From: Chitinophagaceae bacterium
Lineage (GTDB): Bacteria > Bacteroidota > Bacteroidia > Chitinophagales > Chitinophagaceae
Reading direction: 5' to 3'
DNA length: 38,198 nt
Assembly (NCBI GenBank): GCA_025934485.1
Contig: JAICXX010000040.1
Location: forward strand, 1 to 38,198
The first letter of the stretch is position 1. Each line of letters opens with the position of its first letter. The notes under the pieces are model-generated. The model made no database searches, was not told the origin of the DNA, and saw nothing but the letters and a program-made list of their open reading frames with translations. Shown here piece after piece: positions 16,788 to 24,904 of the stretch. Both the position numbers and the translations under genes were made by a program.

Positions 16788-19283
16788 ATGAAGAAACGCA
16801 CTTTCCTAAAAACGCTCACCATGGGCGGCCTCGGCATGGCTGCCGCCCCGGCGAACCTTCTGGGGAATCCAAACCACCCCGACACTGCAACAACCGAAGC
16901 CATAAGCGAAACGCCGCTCCGCGCTTACAACAGTCCTTATACCGGCGAATACCTCAACCGTATCGCCTTCCCCATCGGCGGACTCGGAGCCGGCATGTTT
17001 TGTCTCGAAGGCACCGGCGCCATCTCCCATCTCAGCGTCCGCAACAAGCCCGAAATTTACAACGAACCAGCCCTCTTCGCGGCTCTATGCATCAAAGATC
17101 AGCCCAATGGTGCCAAAGTCCTCGAAGGCCCCGTCCCTTCCTGGAAATATTTTGGCCCCCACGGCAGCGGCAACGGCGAGGCAGGAGCGACATTCGGCCT
17201 TCCCCGTTTTGCCAACGCCACCTTCACCGCCACCTTCCCCTTTGCTGCCATCGATCTCCACGATGCCGACATCCCATTACAAGTCGGGATCACCGGTTGG
17301 AGCCCCTTCATCCCGACCGACCAGGATAATTCCAGCCTGCCCGTGGGAGCGTTAGAATATACCTTCACGAACAAAGGCTCCTCGACTGCCGACGCCATCT
17401 TTTCCTTCAATACTAAAAACTTTCTGGCACTCGATGACGACCAAAATAGCATCGGCCCAATCAAAAATGGCTTTGTCCTCCGGCAGGGAGCCAACAGCTT
17501 CGCCGTCTTCTGCGACGGCGACAAAGGGGACGCCATCATCGACCACTGCTGGTTCCGCGGCGGCTGGTGGGATCCGTTCACCATGGCCTGGAATACGGTA
17601 AAAGAAGGCCGGACAAGGAATACCGCCCCCGTCGAAAAAGGAGCTCCCGGCGCCTCGCTCTTCGTTCCATTTCATCTCACCCCCGGCGCCGTCAAGACCA
17701 TCCGCGTCTATACGTGCTGGTATGTCCCGGATTCGAAATTGCACATCGGCGAAAGCCTGCCCGCATCCGACACCTATAAACCCTGGTACAGCGCTCGCTT
17801 CGCGAACATAGAGACCCTGTCAAATTACTGGCGGGAGAACTACAACGACCTTCATTACAAGACCACCCTGTTCAAAGACGCCTTCTACGCGAGCACACTG
17901 CCGCCCGAGGTCATGGAGGCCGTAGCCGCCAATTTCACGATCCTCAAATCCCCTACAACGCTGCGCCAAACCGACGGCCGCTTCTGGGGCTGGGAAGGCT
18001 GCGGCGACGACGAGGGATGCTGCGAAGGGTCCTGCACCCATGTGTGGAACTATGCCCAGGCTATGTCCCATCTCTTTCCCGCCCTCGAACGCACGATGCG
18101 CAACACCGAATACGGCGAAGACCAAAACACCCAAGGCCATCAACGCTTCCGCGCCAACCTGCCCATCAGCCTCGTTAAACACGATTTTCGTGCGGCAGCG
18201 GACGGCCAGCTCGGCGGGATGATGAAGGTCTACCGCGACTGGCGCATCAGCGGCGACGACGCCTGGCTCAAAGGACTCTACCCCCGCGTCAAACAAAGCA
18301 TGGACTACTGTATCGAAACCTGGGACCCCCGTGCCAAAGGCGTCGTCGAAGAACCGCACCACAATACCTACGACATCGAATTCTGGGGGCCGGATGGCAT
18401 GTGCACCAGCTTCTACCTGGGCGCACTCAAAGCCTTCATCGAAATGACCGCATGGCTTCACCAACCCACAGCCACCTACCGGTCACTCTATGAAAAAGGC
18501 CGGCAATACCTCGAAACAAAACTCTACGATGGGGAATATTTCTTCCAGGAGATCGAATACAAAAACCTCAACGCCCCCGATCCCGCCAAGGCGCAGTCTT
18601 TTGGCGGCGACTATTCGCCGGAGGCCATTGCCCTTCTGCAAAAAGAAGGACCCAAATACCAGTATGGCAAAGGCTGCCTGGCCGATGGCATACTGGGCGC
18701 CTGGATCGGCAAAATGTGCGGTCTGGAAGATTTCATCGACGCGCAAAAAATTACCAGCCACCTGCTGGCAATACACAAATACAACCTGCGCAAAGACCTC
18801 AGCGAACACGCCAACCCCCAGCGACCGGCCTATGCCCTCGGCCGCGAAGGCGGCCTGTTACTCTGCACCTGGCCAAAAGGCGGCCGCCTCTCCCTTCCCT
18901 TCGTATACAGCGATGAGGTATGGACCGGCATCGAATACCAGGTAGCCTCCCATCTGATGGCGATGGGCAAGGTATCGCAAGGCCTCGAGATCGTCCAACT
19001 GTGCCGCAAGCGCTATGACGGCCGCATCCGCAACCCCTTCAACGAATACGAATGTGGTCACTGGTACGCCAGGGCCATGTCGAGCTATGGCCTCCTCCAG
19101 GGACTCACGGGTCTGCGCTACGACGCCGTCGACAAAACACTCCACATCGCCTCGAATACCGGCGACTTCACCTGCTTCTTGTCCACTGCCACAGGCTTCG
19201 GCACCGTCACACTCCACCAGGGAAAAGCCACGGTAAACGCAACCTTCGGCTCCATCCCTGTCGAAAAGATTAAAATCGCATGA
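16788..19283 (+). CDS. GH116 family glycosidase (GBA2-like, DUF608)
   Basis: An 831-residue glycoside hydrolase. The N-terminus (MKKRTFLKTLTMGGLGMAAAP) is a Tat-like leader with Lys-Arg rather than Arg-Arg. The N-terminal beta-sandwich domain starts at LNRIAFPIGGLGAGMFCLEG. The (alpha/alpha)6 barrel has GCCEGSCTHVWNYAQAMSH and, later, HHNTYDIEFWGPDG; D529 there aligns with the acid/base aspartate of human GBA2 (D677). The catalytic nucleophile is probably a glutamate in the EGCCEGSC region, but I cannot assign it. GH116 enzymes cleave beta-glucosides, beta-xylosides or glucosylceramide. The stop overlaps the next gene's start as ATGA, so the two are translationally coupled. Confidence 0.9.
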   Translation: MKKRTFLKTLTMGGLGMAAAPANLLGNPNHPDTATTEAISETPLRAYNSPYTGEYLNRIAFPIGGLGAGMFCLEGTGAISHLSVRNKPEIYNEPALFAALCIKDQPNGAKVLEGPVPSWKYFGPHGSGNGEAGATFGLPRFANATFTATFPFAAIDLHDADIPLQVGITGWSPFIPTDQDNSSLPVGALEYTFTNKGSSTADAIFSFNTKNFLALDDDQNSIGPIKNGFVLRQGANSFAVFCDGDKGDAIIDHCWFRGGWWDPFTMAWNTVKEGRTRNTAPVEKGAPGASLFVPFHLTPGAVKTIRVYTCWYVPDSKLHIGESLPASDTYKPWYSARFANIETLSNYWRENYNDLHYKTTLFKDAFYASTLPPEVMEAVAANFTILKSPTTLRQTDGRFWGWEGCGDDEGCCEGSCTHVWNYAQAMSHLFPALERTMRNTEYGEDQNTQGHQRFRANLPISLVKHDFRAAADGQLGGMMKVYRDWRISGDDAWLKGLYPRVKQSMDYCIETWDPRAKGVVEEPHHNTYDIEFWGPDGMCTSFYLGALKAFIEMTAWLHQPTATYRSLYEKGRQYLETKLYDGEYFFQEIEYKNLNAPDPAKAQSFGGDYSPEAIALLQKEGPKYQYGKGCLADGILGAWIGKMCGLEDFIDAQKITSHLLAIHKYNLRKDLSEHANPQRPAYALGREGGLLLCTWPKGGRLSLPFVYSDEVWTGIEYQVASHLMAMGKVSQGLEIVQLCRKRYDGRIRNPFNEYECGHWYARAMSSYGLLQGLTGLRYDAVDKTLHIASNTGDFTCFLSTATGFGTVTLHQGKATVNATFGSIPVEKIKIA

Positions 19284-20572
19284 TCCGGGACAACACCATC
19301 ATCCGGATACGCTATAGCATGAAAAACAGCCGCGGAGAAGTGCTGGAGAACCGCGCCGTCACCTATCGGCAGGGCTCGTCGTCTATCTCGCCGATCTTAC
19401 AATCCCAATTGCAGGGTCTCGAAGTCGGCCGGCAAAAGCAAATCTTTTTGAAAAAAGGCCAGGAAGACGCCGACGACGATTTCACCTTCGACATCACCGT
19501 AGAAGCGATCCGCGAAGCAGTGCCTATAAAGGTCCACCTGCTTAGCGGCTTCCTCGGCAGCGGCAAGACGACCGCCATCCACGAAGCAGTAAAATACCTC
19601 GCCAAACAAAACATCCCAGCCGCCGTGATCACCAACGACCAGGGCACACAACTCGTTGATGGCAGCCTCTTCACCCACCTCGGCATCCCCTCCGGCCAGG
19701 TCACAGGCGGATGCTTCTGCTGCAACTACAACGACCTCGATCACGCCATCCGCTACGTCGAAAAACACAACTGTCCGGCCGTCATCTTCGCAGAATCCGT
19801 CGGCTCCTGCACCGACCTCGTCGCCACAGTACTAAAACCGCTGCTACAACAACATCCCGAATGGCAACCAACCATCACGACTTTCGCCGACGCACAGTTG
19901 CTGAGCGAAAACACCACTGCCTTCGACGAAACCGTCAATTACATCTACAATAAACAATTGGAAGAAGCGCAGGTGATCGTGGTCAGCAAGATCGACCAGC
20001 TCAATGACCCCACGCAAGTAAAAACAAAAATGCAGGCCCGCTACCCCGGGATAACAATCCTCTATCAAAATTCATTCGACCAAACCCATATCGCCCGCTG
20101 GCTCGACACCCTCGACACCACGGCCTTCACCGACGACCTCTCCTCCCTCGACATCGACTACGACACCTACGCCACCGGTGAAGCTAAACTGGCCTGGCTC
20201 GACCAACAGCTGGAGATCGAAAGCCCCTCACAACAGGCGCAGGACGCCGCTCTCGCCCTCATCAAAAAGCTCGCTCAAGCACCGCATCCCATAGGCCATC
20301 TCAAATTCCTGCTCGACGGCCACACCAAGATCAGCTACACCGCAACCAGCGTACAAGGCCCGAACGCCCCAGCCCCTGACGTCCCCACACCGCCACCCGC
20401 CACCACAGCCACCCTGCTCATCAACGCCCGCATCCAAACCACACCCGAAACATTGTCCCAATACGTCAACGCAGCCCTCCGGTCAATCGAGCAACGATAC
20501 GCCTGCTCGATCCGCACCCTCACGGAATCCTGCTTCCAGCCCGGCTATCCCCGCCCGACCCATCGGCTGTAG
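19280..20572 (+). CDS. COG0523/CobW-type GTPase with N-terminal FKBP/SlyD-like domain
   Basis: A 430-residue protein. Residues 1-78 read as a short FKBP core: IIRIRYSMKNSRGEVLENR, then SISPILQSQLQGLEVGRQKQ (the FKBP G-L-E/K-V-G element), then FTFDITVEAI. The flap (IF) part and metal-binding tail of SlyD are absent. From residue 84 it is a G3E GTPase: P-loop GFLGSGKTT (90-98), TND, and the metal-binding CxCC at 145-148 (GGCFCC). SKID stands in place of NKxD. A CobW_C-like domain follows at about 330-420, after a Pro/Ala-rich linker. COG0523 proteins deliver Zn, Co or Fe to client enzymes. The start is fixed by the ATGA overlap with GH116. The fusion is unusual in my experience. Confidence 0.85.
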   Translation: MIRDNTIIRIRYSMKNSRGEVLENRAVTYRQGSSSISPILQSQLQGLEVGRQKQIFLKKGQEDADDDFTFDITVEAIREAVPIKVHLLSGFLGSGKTTAIHEAVKYLAKQNIPAAVITNDQGTQLVDGSLFTHLGIPSGQVTGGCFCCNYNDLDHAIRYVEKHNCPAVIFAESVGSCTDLVATVLKPLLQQHPEWQPTITTFADAQLLSENTTAFDETVNYIYNKQLEEAQVIVVSKIDQLNDPTQVKTKMQARYPGITILYQNSFDQTHIARWLDTLDTTAFTDDLSSLDIDYDTYATGEAKLAWLDQQLEIESPSQQAQDAALALIKKLAQAPHPIGHLKFLLDGHTKISYTATSVQGPNAPAPDVPTPPPATTATLLINARIQTTPETLSQYVNAALRSIEQRYACSIRTLTESCFQPGYPRPTHRL

Positions 20573-20588
20573 CGCCAACGCCCGACGC

Positions 20589-22967
20589 TCACTCGCTCCG
20601 CAGCGATTTCACCGGATTCGCCATCGCCGCCCGCACCGCCTGAAAACTCACAGTCGCGAGCGCTATCACGATCGCCAACACCCCCGCCACCACAAACGTC
20701 TCCCACCTTATGCCGATCCTATAGTTAAAGTCCGAAAGCCACCGACTCATCGCATACCACGCCAGCGGCGTAGCGATCACCAGCGAGATCACCACCAGCC
20801 GCACAAACTCCATGGACAAAAGCCGCGCAATCCCCGCCACCGAAGCGCCCAATACCTTCCGCACTCCAATCTCCTTCACCCTGCTCTCGGCAACAAACGC
20901 AGACAACCCGAACAACCCCAGACATGAGATAAAGATCGTCAGCCCGGCGAACAGGCCCGACATCGTCCGCGTACGTTGCTCATGGCGAAATAATGAAGCA
21001 TATCGCTGATCACTGAACTCATAATCGAATGGATACGCCGGATTATATTTCTTAAAGATCGCCTCGGCTCTGGCCAGGTTATCCGCCGTCGAACGCGCGG
21101 GATTCAATTTGAAATGGATGACATTAAAATATGACGAGGCCGGTCCTTCGATCACCACCGGCGGAACCTTGCTATAAGGCGACCCTACCACATAATCTTT
21201 GACTACCCCCACCACAGTGAATAGTTGGTGCTCAGATGGCACCCGGAGTACCTGCCCTACCGGGTCCTTCAGTCCCATCACCTTGACCGCCGTTTCATTG
21301 AGCAACACGGCAAAACTATCCGTTGGATGCGTATAGATATCGATGTCGCGGCCTGCTACTAATTGCAAACCCGCCGTCCTAACAAGATCCGCATCTTCGG
21401 AAAACAGATTGATCTCCGTGATCGTGTCCCTGGCCAACTCCCCCGGCCAGCGCAGCCCCCAGCCGGATACATTGTTGAGGATCATCGGCAGCATATTCTT
21501 CGACACGCCCACCGCAACACCCGAAGACAACAGCTCCTGCCGGATCAACGGATAATTCTTGCCGATCTCTCCTTCCAGCGGGAGATAGATCAGGCTGTTC
21601 CGCGCATAACCGGTATCGCGATTCTCCGCATATTGCAGCTGTTCCCGGATGATCAACGTAGAGATGATCAACACGATGGCAAACGTAAACTGCGTTACTA
21701 CCAGCACCCGCCGCGGTGAGAAGACCGCCATCGGCCGGCGGAATTCCTTACGGAAGATGCCCACCGGTTTGAAAGCCGAGAGGTAAAATGCCGGATAGCT
21801 CCCCGCCAACAGACTCGTGACCAGCAGGAAACCAAAAGCGTAAAGCCAGAATTCCCCATTTTCATAGGGTACCCGCAAACTCGTCCCGATCAAAAGACTG
21901 AAGCCTGGCAACACCAGCTGCACGATGATCAGCGCCAGCGACCCGGCAATACAGGTCGTCAAAAAGGCTTCCGTGATAAACTGACCGATCAGCAAAAACC
22001 TTCCCGCACCCACCACCTTCCGGATGCCCACCTCTTTCGCCCGTTGCTCGCTCCGCGCCGTAGACAGATTGATAAAATTGATACATGCGATCACCAGGAT
22101 AAAAGCCGCGATCCACTCGAAGACGCGCACCTGCACGATCCTGCCCCCCGACGGCTTCCCGTCGTCGAATTTGCTATACAGATGCCACTTGCTCAGCGGA
22201 TAGGCAAAATGGACCCATAGATCGTTCCGGCCGGCCTTGATCCGCGTCAGGTTCCTGATCTTGGCATTGAACTCCGCTATATCCACATTAGGCCGCAACA
22301 ACACATAGGTAGGCATGTTATTGCTGATCCAATTGTCATTATACCACCCGATCTTTTGCCAGTAGGCCCACGGTAACAAGTAATCGAAGGTGAACTGCGT
22401 ATTCGGCGGCAAATCCTTCAGCACCCCAGTGACCGTGAAATTGTCGACGCTGTCCAGTCTCAATGTCTTCCCCAATGCATTCGTGGTGCCAAACAGCTTC
22501 ACCGCCAGCCGCTCCGTGATGACGATCGAATGAATATTCCTAAGCTGCTCGCCAGGCGCTCCTGCCACCAGCGGAAAGCTAAAAAGCTTGAAAAAAGCGG
22601 TATCGACAACACTCCCCTCTATTCCCGTAAAACTCCGTCCCCCTACCGTAAAAAGGAACCCATCGACATTCGCCACACGGGAAAACGCCTCCACCTCGGG
22701 GAACTCCTGCTGTAACGCCGGCCCCAACGGTTGGGATACCACGTCGATCGGTGCATGCTTCTCACCGGGGATCTCCGTCATCGACCAGATGCGGTATAGC
22801 CGGTCCTTATTGCGATGGAAGCGATCGAAACTCACCTCGTTGGCTACCCACAAAAGGATCAGGATGGCGCCCGCCATGCCGACCGCAAGCCCGGCGATAT
22901 TAATAAAGCTAAAGCTCCGCCCCCGCGCAAGGCTGCGCCACGCCGATTTGAAGTAGTTTTTAAACAT
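20589..22967 (-). CDS. MacB/FtsX-type ABC transporter permease
   Basis: I start at 22967 (MFKNYFKSAWRSLARGRSFS), the standard family opening, giving 792 residues; an upstream in-frame ATG adds only a non-homologous 34-residue leader. It has the same two-half layout as the permease at 7669: an N-terminal helix, a MacB periplasmic domain (FDRFHRNKDRLYRIWSM), four helices with RSEQRAKEVGIRKVVGAG, a second periplasmic domain, and three helices with ESRVKEIGVRKVLGAS. The ending NPVKSLRSE is typical. The two are paralogues, not fragments of one gene. No ATPase lies nearby. It is convergent with the GTPase gene (16 bases apart). Confidence 0.9.
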   Translation of the reverse strand: MFKNYFKSAWRSLARGRSFSFINIAGLAVGMAGAILILLWVANEVSFDRFHRNKDRLYRIWSMTEIPGEKHAPIDVVSQPLGPALQQEFPEVEAFSRVANVDGFLFTVGGRSFTGIEGSVVDTAFFKLFSFPLVAGAPGEQLRNIHSIVITERLAVKLFGTTNALGKTLRLDSVDNFTVTGVLKDLPPNTQFTFDYLLPWAYWQKIGWYNDNWISNNMPTYVLLRPNVDIAEFNAKIRNLTRIKAGRNDLWVHFAYPLSKWHLYSKFDDGKPSGGRIVQVRVFEWIAAFILVIACINFINLSTARSEQRAKEVGIRKVVGAGRFLLIGQFITEAFLTTCIAGSLALIIVQLVLPGFSLLIGTSLRVPYENGEFWLYAFGFLLVTSLLAGSYPAFYLSAFKPVGIFRKEFRRPMAVFSPRRVLVVTQFTFAIVLIISTLIIREQLQYAENRDTGYARNSLIYLPLEGEIGKNYPLIRQELLSSGVAVGVSKNMLPMILNNVSGWGLRWPGELARDTITEINLFSEDADLVRTAGLQLVAGRDIDIYTHPTDSFAVLLNETAVKVMGLKDPVGQVLRVPSEHQLFTVVGVVKDYVVGSPYSKVPPVVIEGPASSYFNVIHFKLNPARSTADNLARAEAIFKKYNPAYPFDYEFSDQRYASLFRHEQRTRTMSGLFAGLTIFISCLGLFGLSAFVAESRVKEIGVRKVLGASVAGIARLLSMEFVRLVVISLVIATPLAWYAMSRWLSDFNYRIGIRWETFVVAGVLAIVIALATVSFQAVRAAMANPVKSLRSE

Positions 22968-23096
22968 AATAGCCAAAAACCACAAGATGCTGGCCAAAAT
23001 CACAACCAACTGATTCCCAGCAATCCCGACACCAGCGAGGCCATCAACGAATGTCCGCCCGCGATACACTCACTGTCCGGCCCCACGGCCACCTCA

Positions 23097-23732
23097 TTAA
23101 TCCAATGGTTTCACCATGATGTTCTTGAAGTAAACCTTGCTGTTCGGATCATGCCCCTGCAAAGCAAAGGTCCCATGCGACAGCACCCTGCCCTCCATAT
23201 CGGACGGCCGCTTCACATTCTCCGGCTCGGTATAATCCACCACCGTCTTATCATTCAGTTTGATGACAATATGCTTACCATGCACAGAGACATATTCGGT
23301 AAACCAAACGTTGTCGGGGCAATAGACCTCCTTGATGTCGACGATCCCGTACAGACTCCCGGTCCGGCGCCAGTCCGTATGCGAGTTGTTGACCTGCACC
23401 TCATACCCCTTGGCCGGCCACCCGCCCTGCTGATATTCCGTATGAATATAGATACCCGAATTACTACCCGGCCGCGTTAACACATCCGCCTTGAATTCGA
23501 AATCCTTGAAATCGTGGTTATGGACGTCGCCCTCATAGAACAGATGCGCCGTAGGCCCGTGCGCGATGATGCACCCGCTGTCCACACTAAAGGTCGCGGC
23601 ATTGTCGCCGACCTTCCAGCCATCGAGCGTTTTACCATCGAATAGGGAAATCCACTTAGCCCCACTGCGACGCATTGAACTGCCAATCACCATACAACCA
23701 GCGACTACGCTTACTAGAATTATCTTTTTCAT
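23097..23732 (-). CDS. DUF1080 / 3-keto-disaccharide hydrolase-like lipoprotein
   Basis: I start at 23732 (MKKIILVSVVAGCMVIGSS), giving 211 residues. VAGC at residues 10-13 fits a lipobox, so a lipoprotein is likely. The mature part is a concanavalin-like DUF1080 domain: WISLFDGKTLDGWKVG near the start, FEFKADVLTRPGSNSGIYIH in the middle, and GYEVQVNNS. Some family members hydrolyse 3-keto-glucosides; others only bind. I cannot say which applies here. The gene precedes the permease by 129 bases on the same strand and is divergent, with a 44-base gap, from the gene at 23777. Confidence 0.88.
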   Translation of the reverse strand: MKKIILVSVVAGCMVIGSSMRRSGAKWISLFDGKTLDGWKVGDNAATFSVDSGCIIAHGPTAHLFYEGDVHNHDFKDFEFKADVLTRPGSNSGIYIHTEYQQGGWPAKGYEVQVNNSHTDWRRTGSLYGIVDIKEVYCPDNVWFTEYVSVHGKHIVIKLNDKTVVDYTEPENVKRPSDMEGRVLSHGTFALQGHDPNSKVYFKNIMVKPLD

Positions 23733-23737
23733 ATCGC

Positions 23738-23765
23738 TAAAGTTATTATTTTTGCGGCAATCCAA
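23738..23765 (-). promoter_or_regulatory. Promoter for the DUF1080 gene
   Basis: On the minus strand, TTG (23765-23763), 17 bases, then TAACTTTA (23745-23738) fit the -33/-7 pattern, with A for the last G. It faces the plus-strand box at 23747-23754, so the divergent promoters share the same 44-base gap. Confidence 0.4.
23747..23754 (+). promoter_or_regulatory. -7 box (TATTTTTG) for the gene at 23777
   Basis: TATTTTTG is an exact TAnnTTTG match, 22 bases before the ATG. It abuts the oppositely oriented box of the DUF1080 gene, so binding of polymerase at one should hinder the other. Confidence 0.45.
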
Positions 23766-23776
23766 TATCAGTCACC

Positions 23777-24346
23777 ATGACTACCTTCAAAAAAATCAGG
23801 GCCATCCTATTTGCGCTCACTTTCCTCACGGTAACCCACAAGGCACACGCCCAATTACAAGTCACCCAACTCATCCTAAAAGGCCATTCGGCCACCGGCT
23901 TTGGCGCTTTCTTACACGGAGACTTCCCCGTTAACAAAGGTAATGCGATCACCGCAGAGGCAGGCTTCGATTATTTTGCCCCCAACCAGTCCCACCTCGT
24001 CTTCATACCCCTCCTGGCAGGCCTCCGCCACTTCTTCGACGGCACCGGCACAGGTTTCTACGCCGAGCCCCTCGTCGGCTATACGTTCGGCTCCACGGAT
24101 ATCCAGAAAACCGATGCCAACGGCAACCCCGTCTTCAATTCCGATGGTTCGGAAGTCGACGAAAGTCTTAACGGCGCTACCGCCGCCCTCGCAGTAGGCT
24201 ACATCCTCCCCAACCCACGCTGCCCCCTCAATTTCGCACTGCGCTTCGATCACGTCTTCGTTTCGGGTACAGCCCCCAGCCTCCTGTCCTTCCGTGTGTC
24301 CTGGTCCGTACTCACCGGCCGCCATCTTCAACAGCAGCCCCACTAA
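23777..24346 (+). CDS. Small exported outer-membrane beta-barrel-like protein
   Basis: A 189-residue protein with a signal peptide (about 1-25, ending THKAHA). The mature part alternates glycine- and aromatic-rich strands (AEAGFDYFAPNQSHLVFIP, FYAEPLVGYTFGS, FALRFDHVFVSG). It ends in a strand (LLSFRVSWSVLTG), suggesting a small outer-membrane barrel. I do not recognise a named family; the function is unknown. Its 3' end overlaps the convergent gene at 24312 by 35 bases. Confidence 0.7.
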   Translation: MTTFKKIRAILFALTFLTVTHKAHAQLQVTQLILKGHSATGFGAFLHGDFPVNKGNAITAEAGFDYFAPNQSHLVFIPLLAGLRHFFDGTGTGFYAEPLVGYTFGSTDIQKTDANGNPVFNSDGSEVDESLNGATAALAVGYILPNPRCPLNFALRFDHVFVSGTAPSLLSFRVSWSVLTGRHLQQQPH

Positions 24347-24827
24347 CGCCTACCCCATAATACCGGTAAGCGCTGTAGACAATGGGGATGCCAAAAACAA
24401 CCCCAAAGACCAGCCAGTCCGTAAACGTAGTCCCCAGGTTGAACGGCCCTCTCGGCAACGGCGTCATCCGGAGGATCACCTCACTCATCATCATGTTGAC
24501 AAACACCGCATACAACATCCCAACCAGGTACCTGTTGTACGCAAGGAATCGCAAACGCGGAAAGATCAGGAAAAAGAACACCGTCCAGGCCATGGCAATA
24601 AAATAATGGAAGAACAGGCCCAAAAAGGCCGCGGCATTCCCGCCATGCATCGCCCTGTCGAGCCCCAATGCCCCCCCGGCGAGATAGTTGAGCATCATCG
24701 CCGGAAATTTCCCCGATTTGACCGTCACCGTAATATAGGCGCTGGTGATGTCCAGCGTGCCCGCCAACAATCCCGTTAATAACACAGTTTTGAAAAGCCC
24801 GTTCCTGTTCAAGTTTTTTTGCTGCAT
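24312..24827 (-). CDS. Four-helix inner-membrane protein (DUF1440/YagU-like)
   Basis: A 171-residue hydrophobic protein with four membrane segments: about 11-30 (LFKTVLLTGLLAGTLDITSA), 65-90 (FLGLFFHYFIAMAWTVFFFLI), 100-120 (LVGMLYAVFVNMMM) and 135-155 (WLVFGVVFGIPIVY). The opening and the LAGGALGLDRAM block recall DUF1440/YagU-like proteins. YagU is linked to acid tolerance in enterobacteria, but I would not transfer that role. The start MQQKNLNRNG gives a short cytoplasmic N-terminus. The gene is monocistronic, divergent from the HTH gene and convergent with the one at 23777. Confidence 0.75.
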   Translation of the reverse strand: MQQKNLNRNGLFKTVLLTGLLAGTLDITSAYITVTVKSGKFPAMMLNYLAGGALGLDRAMHGGNAAAFLGLFFHYFIAMAWTVFFFLIFPRLRFLAYNRYLVGMLYAVFVNMMMSEVILRMTPLPRGPFNLGTTFTDWLVFGVVFGIPIVYSAYRYYGVGVSGAAVEDGGR

Positions 24828-24904
24828 ATAGAGTAATTTGGTAAGGTAAAGATCACGGGCGGCCCCCTCATCCAGCGATCAAAAGCCATCCAAAGACATT
24901 CAAA

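Noticed and set aside
22968..23069. 34-residue extension of the second permease
   Set aside because: The family starts at MFKNYFKSAWR; the extension matches nothing and has no promoter box.
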